From Candidatus Parcubacteria bacterium (GTDB lineage: Bacteria > Patescibacteriota > Minisyncoccia > Minisyncoccales > JAGLUP01), in assembly GCA_023134715.1 (NCBI GenBank), contig JAGLUP010000003.1:118909-182908 (forward strand): a DNA stretch of 64,000 nt, read 5' to 3'. Shown in pieces: positions 52,110 through 59,708 of this stretch (its first letter is position 1; each line of letters opens with the position of its first letter). Under the pieces are notes generated by a model. It saw only the letters and a program-made list of their open reading frames with translations. It ran no database searches and was not told the DNA's origin. The position numbers were made by a program, and so were the translations under genes.

Positions 52110-54043
52110 AAAAAACAACGAAGAAACAAAATAAAAAAACAGGGTATACTGCCGATGATATTTATGTATTAGAAGGATTAGAACCTGTGCGTCAAAGGCC
52201 TGGGATGTATATTGGTTCTACTGGGCCTGATGGGCTTCATCATTTGATTTGGGAGGTGCTTGATAACAGCTTTGATGAGTGCTTGGCTGGTTACGCAAAT
52301 GAAATTAAGCTCACATTGCTTCCAGAAAATAGAATTAAGTGCGAAGATAATGGCCGCGGAATTCCAGTAGACAAGCATGCAAAAACAAAAAAATCAGCGC
52401 TGGAAACAGTAATGACTACTTTGCATGCTGGAGGAAAATTTGGAAGCGAAGCGTATCAGGTAGCAGGAGGTCTTCACGGAGTAGGTGTTTCAGTTGTTTG
52501 CGCTTTGTCTAAATATCTGCGCGCAGAGGTTTGCAGGGACGGTTTTAAATATTGTCAGGAATATGCGAAAGGGAAGCCGAAAACAAAAGTAAAAAAAATT
52601 GGCAAATGCAGGCAGACAGGAACTGTAATTATTTTTGAAGCAGATCCAGAAATTTTTGAAGAGATTAAATTTAATTCAAAGAAAATTTTTAATCATCTCC
52701 GCCAGCAGGCGTATTTAACAAAAGGCGTAAAGATAACCATAAAAGACGAAAGATCTTCTCCTGCCGAGAGTTATTCTTTTTATTTTGAAGGAGGCATTGC
52801 TTCTTATGTAAAATATTTAGTTAGAGGAAGAACGGCTATTCATTCCAACGGTTTTTATGTTTCTGCGGAAAAAGCTCATATTTTGACCGAGGTTGCTTTT
52901 CAATACACTGAAGAGATAGAAAGCATGGAAGAAGGTTTTGCTAATAATATTTATACAGGAGAAGGCGGGACGCATCTTACTGGATTTAGAACAGCTTTAA
53001 CTCGCACACTTAATGATTATGCCCGCAAGCAAGGTCTTCTTAAAGAAAGCGATTCAAATTTAAGCGGAGAAGATATGAGAGAAGGTTTGACAGTTGTGGT
53101 TTCTGTTAAATTAAGAAATCCTCAATTTGAAGGGCAAACAAAAGCTAAACTTGGAAATGTAGAAGCTAAAGCTGCTGTTGACGGTGTTGTTTCAGAGGCC
53201 CTTACTGATTTTTTAGAAAGAAATCCTCAAGACGCGCGGATAATTATTGAAAAATGCGTTTTATCAGCTAAAGCTAGAAAAGCCGCTAAAGCGGCTCGGC
53301 AGACTGTTTTAAGAAAAGGAATTTTAGGCGGACTTACTTTGCCTGGGAAATTAGCTGATTGTTCTTCTCGCAACCCAGAAGAGTCAGAAATTTATATTGT
53401 AGAGGGGGATTCAGCAGCTGGTTCAAGCAAGCAGGGGAGAGATAGAAGATTTCAGGCGATTCTGCCATTAAGAGGAAAAATTTTAAATATTGAACGGGCA
53501 CGGCTTGACAAGATTCTTTCTTCAAAAGAAATTAAATCTTTAATTATTGCCATGGGAACTGCTATTGCGGATGATTTTAATTTAGATAAATTAAGGTATC
53601 AGCGAATTGTGATTATGACAGATGCGGATGTTGACGGTTCTCATATCAGAACATTGCTTTTAACACTTTTTTTCCGTTATTTTAAACCAATAATTGATAA
53701 GGGTTATTTGTATATAGCTCAGCCTCCTCTTTATAAGATTCAGCTGGGGAAAAGTATAGAATACGCTTATACTGACGGAGATAAAGTTGAGATTTTAAAC
53801 TCAATTAGCAAAAAAAATAAAATTGCTCCTTCTATTCAAATGTATAAAGGATTGGGAGAAATGAATCCAGATGAATTATGGAAAACAACAATGAATCCAG
53901 AAAACAGGATTTTATTACAGGTTAATGTTGAAGATGCGGCAGAGGCAGATAAAATTTTTGATACCTTAATGGGTCAAGAGGTTTTACCGCGCAAAAAATT
54001 TATTCAAACTCATGCTAAGAAAGTTAAAAACCTTGACATTTAA
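52106..54043 (+). CDS. gyrB: DNA gyrase subunit B
   Basis: The ATG at 52106, overlapping the pheT stop as ATGA, is preferred to one five codons upstream. The 645-residue protein has the GHKL ATPase (YIGSTGPDGLHHLIWEVLDNSFDE, split around 37-60, with Asn and Glu; KCEDNGRGIPVD; GGKFGSEAYQVAGGLHGVG split), the transducer domain, and the TOPRIM domain with YIVEGDSAAGSSKQGRDR split near 432-449 and TDADVDGSHIR near 509-519. The normal NSIDEA reads NSFDEC. It could in principle be ParE, but the motifs suit GyrB. No gyrA is nearby. Confidence 0.93.
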   Translation: MKKTTKKQNKKTGYTADDIYVLEGLEPVRQRPGMYIGSTGPDGLHHLIWEVLDNSFDECLAGYANEIKLTLLPENRIKCEDNGRGIPVDKHAKTKKSALETVMTTLHAGGKFGSEAYQVAGGLHGVGVSVVCALSKYLRAEVCRDGFKYCQEYAKGKPKTKVKKIGKCRQTGTVIIFEADPEIFEEIKFNSKKIFNHLRQQAYLTKGVKITIKDERSSPAESYSFYFEGGIASYVKYLVRGRTAIHSNGFYVSAEKAHILTEVAFQYTEEIESMEEGFANNIYTGEGGTHLTGFRTALTRTLNDYARKQGLLKESDSNLSGEDMREGLTVVVSVKLRNPQFEGQTKAKLGNVEAKAAVDGVVSEALTDFLERNPQDARIIIEKCVLSAKARKAAKAARQTVLRKGILGGLTLPGKLADCSSRNPEESEIYIVEGDSAAGSSKQGRDRRFQAILPLRGKILNIERARLDKILSSKEIKSLIIAMGTAIADDFNLDKLRYQRIVIMTDADVDGSHIRTLLLTLFFRYFKPIIDKGYLYIAQPPLYKIQLGKSIEYAYTDGDKVEILNSISKKNKIAPSIQMYKGLGEMNPDELWKTTMNPENRILLQVNVEDAAEADKIFDTLMGQEVLPRKKFIQTHAKKVKNLDI

Positions 54044-54061
54044 GCACAGACGGCTTATTAT
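54033..54061 (+). promoter_or_regulatory. promoter of the secE-nusG-rplK unit
   Basis: TTGACA (54033-54038), 17 nt, TATTAT (54056-54061). The -35 lies in the last codons of gyrB. Confidence 0.85.
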
Positions 54062-54103
54062 AAAATTAAGCCTTTCAGGGCTGTTTTAAAACACAAAAAC
54101 AAT

Positions 54104-54304
54104 ATGAATGTTAAAGAATTTCCTCAAAAAATTATTATTTTTCTGAATGAGGTTAAAACAGAAATGAAGAAAGTTAATTGGCCAACAAACAAGGAAACCT
54201 TAAATTATACTTTAATTGTAGTCGTGGTTTGTTTGGCAGTGGCTGCGTTTTTGGGCGGTTTGGATTATATATTCACTACTTTGCTTAATAAATATATACT
54301 ATAA
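54104..54304 (+). CDS. secE: preprotein translocase subunit SecE
   Basis: The 66-residue protein has the short bacterial SecE form: an amphipathic start with FLNEVKTEMKKVNWPTNKET (12-31, the conserved KKVxWP hinge), then one membrane helix (about 35-57). It belongs to the SecYEG channel. It stands in the usual secE-nusG-rplK order and overlaps nusG by 1 nt. Confidence 0.96.
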   Translation: MNVKEFPQKIIIFLNEVKTEMKKVNWPTNKETLNYTLIVVVVCLAVAAFLGGLDYIFTTLLNKYIL

Positions 54305-54849
54305 TGCCAAAGCAACAAACTCAACAAGGTAAAAATTGGTATGCTTTACATACTTATTCTGGCTACGAGGATGCTGTGGCTAAGAATCTTAAACAAAGAA
54401 TAGAATCTTTGGGAATGGAGGATAAAATTTTTGACGTTTTGGTTCCGAAAGAAAAAAAGATTAAAATAAAAAATGGAAAGAGAAAAACAGTTGAGGAGAA
54501 AATTTATCCTGGATATGTATTGGTAGAAATGATAGTTACTGACGATTCTTGGTATGTGGTTAGAAATACGCCCAGGGTTACTGGTTTTATCGGAGCAGGC
54601 ACAGTGCCGGTTCCTATTTCTTTAAAAGAGATTGAGATTTTGAAAAAGAGAACGAGCGTAAAAGAACCTGAATTTAAGATTGATGTTGTAATAGATGATA
54701 TGGTTAAAATCACGGATGGTCCTTTTAAAGATTTTGAAGGAAAGGTTTCAGAAATTGATAAAGAGCGGGGAAAAATAAAAGTGCTTGTCAATATGTTTGG
54801 CCGCGATACGCCAGTAGAATTAGATTCTCTCCAAATTAAAAAACTATGA
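54304..54849 (+). CDS. nusG: transcription termination/antitermination factor NusG
   Basis: The 181-residue protein has the NGN domain ([19 protein letters not shown], 11-29; [11 protein letters not shown] near 64-74; [12 protein letters not shown] near 87-98) and the KOW domain ([21 protein letters not shown] split around 131-151). It binds RNA polymerase and, through KOW, ribosomal S10 or Rho. The length is normal and no insertion is seen. It overlaps rplK by 4 nt. Confidence 0.97.
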   Translation: MPKQQTQQGKNWYALHTYSGYEDAVAKNLKQRIESLGMEDKIFDVLVPKEKKIKIKNGKRKTVEEKIYPGYVLVEMIVTDDSWYVVRNTPRVTGFIGAGTVPVPISLKEIEILKKRTSVKEPEFKIDVVIDDMVKITDGPFKDFEGKVSEIDKERGKIKVLVNMFGRDTPVELDSLQIKKL

Positions 54850-55265
54850 AGGAAATAAAAGCTATTATAAAACTTCAAATTCCTGCAGCGAAAGCCACTC
54901 CGGCGCCGCCTGTGGGGCCGGCTTTGGCTCAGCATGGATTAAATATTGCTGAATTTTGCCAGAAATTTAATGATGCTACAAAAGCTCACAGCGGTTTTAA
55001 AATTCCAGTAGAAATTATAGTTTATGAAGACAGAACTTATGATTTTAAGATAAAACAGCCGCTTGCTTCTGCTCTTCTTAAAAAAGCTGCTGGGATTGAA
55101 AAGGGTTCTGGCGAGCCAAATAAAACCAAGGTTGCTAAGATTACTAAAGCCCAACTTAAGGAAGTCGCCGAAAAGAAAATGGCTGATTTGAATGCTAATG
55201 ATATTGAAGCAGCGATGAAAATACTTGAAGGAACAGCCAAAAATATGGGAATAGAGATAAAGTAA
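54846..55265 (+). CDS. rplK: 50S ribosomal protein L11
   Basis: The 139-residue protein has the L11 N-terminal domain ([24 protein letters not shown] split, 7-30, the proline switch; [11 protein letters not shown]) and the C-terminal rRNA-binding domain ([22 protein letters not shown] split, around 75-96; AKNMGIEIK end). In most bacteria rplA (L1) follows at once; here a repeat-rich gap and a deaminase gene follow instead. Confidence 0.97.
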   Translation: MKEIKAIIKLQIPAAKATPAPPVGPALAQHGLNIAEFCQKFNDATKAHSGFKIPVEIIVYEDRTYDFKIKQPLASALLKKAAGIEKGSGEPNKTKVAKITKAQLKEVAEKKMADLNANDIEAAMKILEGTAKNMGIEIK

Positions 55266-55274
55266 ACGAAAAAC

Positions 55275-55371
55275 TGAAAATGAAAAATGAAAAACGACAA
55301 AGAAAAATTAAAAAAGATAGAAATTTTAGATTTTAGAATATAATTTTTAACTTTTCATTTTTAACTTTTAA
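55275..55371. repeat. heptamer-repeat intergenic region downstream of rplK
   Basis: TGAAAAA twice and CGACAAA (55281-55301) on one side, and TTTTTAACTTTTCA followed by TTTTTAACTTTTAA (55344-55371) on the other, both with 7-base phasing. The two sides are roughly complementary and could fold into a long imperfect stem. The 123-nt gap (55266-55388) has no gene. Confidence 0.7.
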
Positions 55372-55388
55372 TTTGAGCGTAAGAGAAC

Positions 55389-55892
55389 ATGCGTCTTTCA
55401 AAAGACAAATATTATTTAAATATTGCTAAAGAGGTTGCCCAAAGGGCAACTTGTTTTAGAACTAAGATTGGGGCAATTATTGTTCGCGATGATCAAATCG
55501 TTGCTACTGGCTATAATGGAGCTCCCAGAAAAGTGAGAGATTGTTTTGAAAGAGGAAATTGCTTAAAAGATAAACTAAATGTTCCTTCTGGACAAGGGTA
55601 TGAACTTTGCCGAAGCGTGCACGCGGAACAAAATTGTTTTATTAACTCGGCCCGAGCAGGTGTGAGTTCATTGGGCGGAGATATGTATATTTGGGGAATG
55701 AATCCCAGGAATGATGAGGAAATAGACGCTCTTCCTTGTTTTATTTGCAAGAAAATGATTATTAATGCTGGCTTGACTCGCGTGATTTGTTCAATTAAAG
55801 ATGGAGATTTTGAAATTTTCAATATTTCTGATTGGATAAAGGACTGGCAGGAAAAAGACATTTTAGACGATAAACATCAGTACAAAGTTTAA
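55389..55892 (+). CDS. dCMP deaminase (ComEB-like)
   Basis: The 167-residue zinc deaminase has FRTKIGAIIVRDDQIVATGYNG split around 18-39, CRSVHAEQNCFINSAR (74-89) with the HAE zinc/proton-shuttle motif, and LPCFICKKMIINAG near 117-130 with the P-C-x2-C zinc pair. NGAPRKVRDCFERGNCLKDK is the dCMP-deaminase type insertion. It makes dUMP from dCMP, which the ThyX encoded next would methylate. It lies apart from thyX by a terminator, so it may be expressed separately. Confidence 0.93.
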   Translation: MRLSKDKYYLNIAKEVAQRATCFRTKIGAIIVRDDQIVATGYNGAPRKVRDCFERGNCLKDKLNVPSGQGYELCRSVHAEQNCFINSARAGVSSLGGDMYIWGMNPRNDEEIDALPCFICKKMIINAGLTRVICSIKDGDFEIFNISDWIKDWQEKDILDDKHQYKV

Positions 55893-55903
55893 GACCTGTA
55901 TTC

Positions 55904-55950
55904 CCACGGAGCTAAGCTCCGTGGATTAAAAGCGCGCTTGACGCTTTTTT
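55904..55950 (+). terminator. tandem hairpins with terminator between the dCMP deaminase gene and thyX
   Basis: A 9-bp perfect hairpin (CCACGGAGC 55904-55912 with GCTCCGTGG 55916-55924, 3-nt loop) is followed by AAAAGCG (55928-55934) pairing with CGCTTTT (55942-55948), merging into a six-T run. Confidence 0.82.
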
Positions 55951-56014
55951 ATTTTAGTGATATAAAAGAAGTATAGTTATTTGACATAAGAATATTAAAT
56001 ATGAGGTGATATGA

Positions 56015-56884
56015 ATGGTAAACATAGAAATTGTTAAACCGAAAATTTGGAACTTTAAAGTAGTTGGCGGACAAGATGCATGGAAAGAAGTAGTTTATTC
56101 GGCTCGAATGAGCGGAGTGCCGGAAGTAGTGAAAGACAAGGATGTTTTTAAAATGCTCGTTGAAAATGATTATGGTTCTGCTTTAGAACATATAATCATA
56201 AAATTTGACTTAAAAATGTCCAAAGGCAATGCTCCAGAGTTTTTAGAGCATAGAATAGTGAGTCATAGCGGATTTTCCACTAGATATATCAAAGTTGATG
56301 AGGGAATAGAAAAACAAAAGCCAATGTATGAGGTGATTTTACCACTGCATTTATTATCAGTTAGTCAACTTCAAGAAATAGTGGGCAACGATAAGCTTTT
56401 GAAAGGAGGAGTAGATGCAGCTATAAACAGATATCAAACATTATTAGATAGAAAGATTCCGAGAGAAATAGCCAGATATGTTCTGCCGTTTGCTCAAGCA
56501 GTGGGAATATATCATGTGACCATAAATCTGCGCTCTTTGTTGAATTTTCTTTCTCTGCGGCTTTGCGTTAGAGCTTCTCCAGAAATGCGTTGTCTTGCCA
56601 GCCAATTATACTTTTTGCTTTTGGGGCGATTGCCAGAAATACAAGGACTTGTGGGTTGCCGCGGGTTTATGAAAGGAGTTTGCCCAGAAAGTGGGGTTAC
56701 CGGAGTAAGAACAGGGCTGCAACATTGGTTTTATCCGGTCTGTCCATTTAAAAATAGAAAAACAGCGATTTGTATTCCCACCAAAAAAGAAATGAGAAAA
56801 GGTTTATCTCTTAAAGAATTTGATAAAGATATGGCCATGATTGTACAGGAGAAACTTTTTATGCAATGGGCAAGGTGGGAATAA
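56015..56884 (+). CDS. thyX: flavin-dependent thymidylate synthase ThyX, divergent
   Basis: The 289-residue protein has GSALEHIIIKFDL near 52-64, FLEHRIVSHSGFSTRYIK near 75-92 and NLRSLLNFLSLRLCVRASPEMR split near 170-191, the three ThyX landmarks. The RHR motif reads EHR, so the first Arg, which contacts flavin or dUMP, is Glu. The C-terminal part has extra cysteines (CRGFMKGVC near 215, CPFKNRKTAIC near 244) not usual in ThyX. It makes dTMP from dUMP using methylene-THF and FAD. GAGGTGAT lies 4 nt before the ATG. Dedicated terminators bound it on both sides. Confidence 0.88.
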   Translation: MVNIEIVKPKIWNFKVVGGQDAWKEVVYSARMSGVPEVVKDKDVFKMLVENDYGSALEHIIIKFDLKMSKGNAPEFLEHRIVSHSGFSTRYIKVDEGIEKQKPMYEVILPLHLLSVSQLQEIVGNDKLLKGGVDAAINRYQTLLDRKIPREIARYVLPFAQAVGIYHVTINLRSLLNFLSLRLCVRASPEMRCLASQLYFLLLGRLPEIQGLVGCRGFMKGVCPESGVTGVRTGLQHWFYPVCPFKNRKTAICIPTKKEMRKGLSLKEFDKDMAMIVQEKLFMQWARWE

Positions 56885-56899
56885 AGCAAGAATAAATAG

Positions 56900-56928
56900 G
56901 AGCTTTTTTAAAAGCTCTCTTTTTTTTG
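56900..56928 (+). terminator. rho-independent terminator after thyX
   Basis: GAGCTTTT (56900-56907) pairs with AAAAGCTC (56910-56917), followed by a T-rich run. Confidence 0.9.
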
Positions 56929-56962
56929 TTTTAGAGGTGTGATAAAATAAAGTAATTATATT

Positions 56963-57580
56963 ATGAAAAAGAATCCTTATCAAGGAAAATTCATTGTTTT
57001 TGAAGGAATAGACGGCTCGGGCCAGAGCACTCAGGCAGATAAATTAGTTGATTATTTAAGCAGACCCGAGCAAAAATTTCAATTAGGGAAACCTGGAGCT
57101 CATTTAACTAAAGAGCCGACCAATAATTTAATTGGGGGCCTTATTCGCGGACAGCTTACTCATAATTGGCAGACAAAACAAGAGTGCCTTCAGCTTCTTT
57201 TTGCCGCAGACAGGGCTCATCATTTAGAAAAAGAGATAATACCTTTGCTTGAGAAGGGCATTACTGTAGTTTGCGATCGTTATTTTTTTTCTACTATTGC
57301 TTACGGCGCTTTAGAAATAAAAGATTGGGATTGGCTTATTGAAATTAACAAACATTTTTTATCGCCTGATTTGACATTTTTACTTGAAGTTGAGCCAAAG
57401 ATTTGCCTTGAGCGGATTGAAAAAAATCGTTTTAGTATAGAACTTTTTGAAAAACAGAAAATTTTAGAAAAAGTTTGGCAGAATTATGAGAAATTAAGCA
57501 AAGAATTTAAAAATATCTATATTATTAATGGCGAACAATCGCCAGAAAATGTTTTTGAACAAATCAAAAAAATTATATGA
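56963..57580 (+). CDS. tmk: thymidylate kinase with altered P-loop
   Basis: The 205-residue protein has FEGIDGSGQSTQADKL (13-28), TKEPTNNLIGGLIRG near 49-63 (in place of TREPGGT), LLFAADRAHHLE near 76-87 and VVCDRYFFSTIAYGA near 99-113 (the DRY motif). The P-loop Lys is Gln21 (GSGQST). It phosphorylates dTMP to dTDP. It overlaps deoC by 4 nt. TAAAAT at 56943-56948 may be its -10. Confidence 0.9.
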   Translation: MKKNPYQGKFIVFEGIDGSGQSTQADKLVDYLSRPEQKFQLGKPGAHLTKEPTNNLIGGLIRGQLTHNWQTKQECLQLLFAADRAHHLEKEIIPLLEKGITVVCDRYFFSTIAYGALEIKDWDWLIEINKHFLSPDLTFLLEVEPKICLERIEKNRFSIELFEKQKILEKVWQNYEKLSKEFKNIYIINGEQSPENVFEQIKKII

Positions 57581-58245
57581 AAAATATAAAAAATATAGCA
57601 GAGATTATTGACCATACTAATATAAAGCCAGGGGCGACTGAAGATGATATAAAAAAAACCTGCGAACAAGCAAGAGAATATGGCTTTCGTGGGGTTTGCG
57701 TTAATCCTCAATGGGCGAAATTAGTCAAAGAGGAATTAAGAGAAACTGATGTCAAAGTTGTTGTTTTAATTGATCCGCCAATGGGAGTAAGTCCTCATCA
57801 AATTAGAGTTGACCAGTGCCAAAAAGCAAAAGATGATGGGGCAGATGAAATAGATATAGTAATGAATATTATTGATTTGAAATATAAAAAACATAATGAA
57901 GTTTTTAATAATTTTAAAGAAATTACCACAATTTTGCCAACAAAAATAATTATCGGCACTGGTTATTTAACTGATGAAGAGGTTGGGAAAGCATCTGGAT
58001 TAGCAAAGGCGGCAGGGGCATTTTGTGTTAAAACTTCTACTGAGAGAGATCCCTTGGATAATTTAGAGCTTAAGGAAAAAGCCAAACATTTAAGAATAAT
58101 GAAAGAATCAGCGTCTGGTTTAGTTGTTAAAGCAGCCGGCAATATTAAGACATTAAAAGATGTTGAAATGATGATTGAAGCCGGCGCTGATATTATCGGC
58201 ACAAGCAATGGAATTCAAATCATAGAGCAAGCTAAAAAAGTATGA
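57577..58245 (+). CDS. deoC: deoxyribose-phosphate aldolase
   Basis: The 222-residue TIM barrel has IIDHTNIKPGATEDDI (10-25), GFRGVCVNPQWA (36-47), DDGADEIDIVMNI (86-98, catalytic acid), IIGTGYLTDEE near 125-135, FCVKTSTERDP (149-159) with Schiff-base K152, and VVKAAGNIKT (183-192) with K185. These are the standard DERA sites. It interconverts deoxyribose-5-phosphate with acetaldehyde and glyceraldehyde-3-phosphate. It is coupled by 4-nt overlaps to tmk and gatB. Confidence 0.95.
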   Translation: MKNIKNIAEIIDHTNIKPGATEDDIKKTCEQAREYGFRGVCVNPQWAKLVKEELRETDVKVVVLIDPPMGVSPHQIRVDQCQKAKDDGADEIDIVMNIIDLKYKKHNEVFNNFKEITTILPTKIIIGTGYLTDEEVGKASGLAKAAGAFCVKTSTERDPLDNLELKEKAKHLRIMKESASGLVVKAAGNIKTLKDVEMMIEAGADIIGTSNGIQIIEQAKKV

Positions 58246-59705
58246 AATATCAACCTGTTATTGGATTAGAAATCCACGCAGAATTAAATACTGAAAGCAA
58301 AATGTTTTGTTCTTGTCTTAATAACCCTGATGAAAAGCAGGCAAATGTTAATATTTGCCCTGTTTGCATGGGACATCCGGGAACGCTTCCTGTGATTAAT
58401 AAAAGAGCCGTTGAATTAGTAATTAAAACAGGACTGGTTTTAAATTGTAAAATTTCCAAACAATCAAAATTTGACCGTAAAAATTATTTTTATCCCGATT
58501 TGCCAAAAGGTTATCAGATATCTCAATATGATAAGCCGCTTTGCGAAAAGGGCTGTTTAGAAATTAATAAAGAAAAAGTTAGAATTACCAGAGTTCATTT
58601 AGAGGAAGATACCGGGAAGTTGGTTCACCCGAAAGGCACGGATTATTCCTTGGTTGATTTTAATAGAGCTGGCGTTCCTTTAATGGAGCTTGTTACTGAA
58701 CCGGATTTAAGATCTAGGGAGGAAGCAAAGAGATTTGCTCAAGAATTTCAACTGATTTTAAGATATCTTAAGGTTTCAGAAGCGAATATGGAAAAAGGAC
58801 AGATGAGAGTGGAAGTAAACATTAGTTTATGCGAAAAGGACCAGAAATTAGGGACAAAAGTAGAAATTAAAAATCTTAATTCTTTTCGGGTAGTGGAAAG
58901 GGCAATTGATTATGAGATTAAGAGGCAGGCGAAAGTTTTAGAATCTGGTAAAAAAGTTATTCAAGAAACAAGAGGATGGCATGACGCAAAACAGATTACT
59001 ATAAGCCAGAGAGTAAAAGAGGAATCGCATGATTACCGCTATTTTCCAGAACCAGATTTGCCAATTTTGCGGACAAAGGTATCTGATATTAATAAAATAA
59101 AAGCGGAGATTCCCGAGCTTCCTCATCAGAGGAGATATCGATTTAAGCAAGAGTATAATCTTTTAGACAAAGATATTGAGATTTTTGTTCGAAATAAAGA
59201 GTTGGGAGAATATTTTGAAAAAACAGCATCAGAGGTTAGAAATTGGGCAAAAGAAATAGAGATTAAAAATAAGGTAGAAGCTCAAGAATTTGAGAGATTA
59301 ATAAAGCTTTCTGTAAATTATATTCTTACCGACTTGCAATGGCTCTTAAAAGGAAAAAAGGTTTCGGATATTTTAATTACTCCTGAAAATTTTGCTGAAT
59401 TTATTGTTTTAATTTATCAAGGCAAAATCTCAAGTAAAATTGCAAAACAAGTGTTAGGAGAAATGTTTAAAACAGGAGCTGACCCTTCGCATATTATTCA
59501 GGAACAGGATTTAGTTCAATTAACTGATACTACTGAAATTGAGAAGATTGTAAAACAAGTAATTTCCCAGAATCCAAAGCCGGTTGAGGATTACAGAAAG
59601 GGGAAACAGAATGCTTTGCAATTTTTAGTAGGCAAGGTAATGGCAGCGACCCGAGGCAAGGCAAGTCCAGAAACAGCAAATAAAATTTTAAAGAAATTAT
59701 TGTAA
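58242..59705 (+). CDS. gatB: Asp-tRNA(Asn)/Glu-tRNA(Gln) amidotransferase subunit B
   Basis: The 487-residue protein has the GatB cradle domain (VIGLEIHAELNTESKMFCSC split, 6-25; NICPVCMGHPGTLPVIN split, 37-53; FDRKNYFYPDLPKGYQISQYD split, 83-103; LEEDTGKLVH near 121) and the C-terminal helical/YqeY tail (GKVMAATRGKASPETANKIL, near 465-484). It recognises the tRNA and phosphorylates the misacylated residue. gatA and gatC are not in the window. The next gene starts 3 nt later. Confidence 0.96.
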   Translation: MKYQPVIGLEIHAELNTESKMFCSCLNNPDEKQANVNICPVCMGHPGTLPVINKRAVELVIKTGLVLNCKISKQSKFDRKNYFYPDLPKGYQISQYDKPLCEKGCLEINKEKVRITRVHLEEDTGKLVHPKGTDYSLVDFNRAGVPLMELVTEPDLRSREEAKRFAQEFQLILRYLKVSEANMEKGQMRVEVNISLCEKDQKLGTKVEIKNLNSFRVVERAIDYEIKRQAKVLESGKKVIQETRGWHDAKQITISQRVKEESHDYRYFPEPDLPILRTKVSDINKIKAEIPELPHQRRYRFKQEYNLLDKDIEIFVRNKELGEYFEKTASEVRNWAKEIEIKNKVEAQEFERLIKLSVNYILTDLQWLLKGKKVSDILITPENFAEFIVLIYQGKISSKIAKQVLGEMFKTGADPSHIIQEQDLVQLTDTTEIEKIVKQVISQNPKPVEDYRKGKQNALQFLVGKVMAATRGKASPETANKILKKLL

Positions 59706-59708
59706 TTT

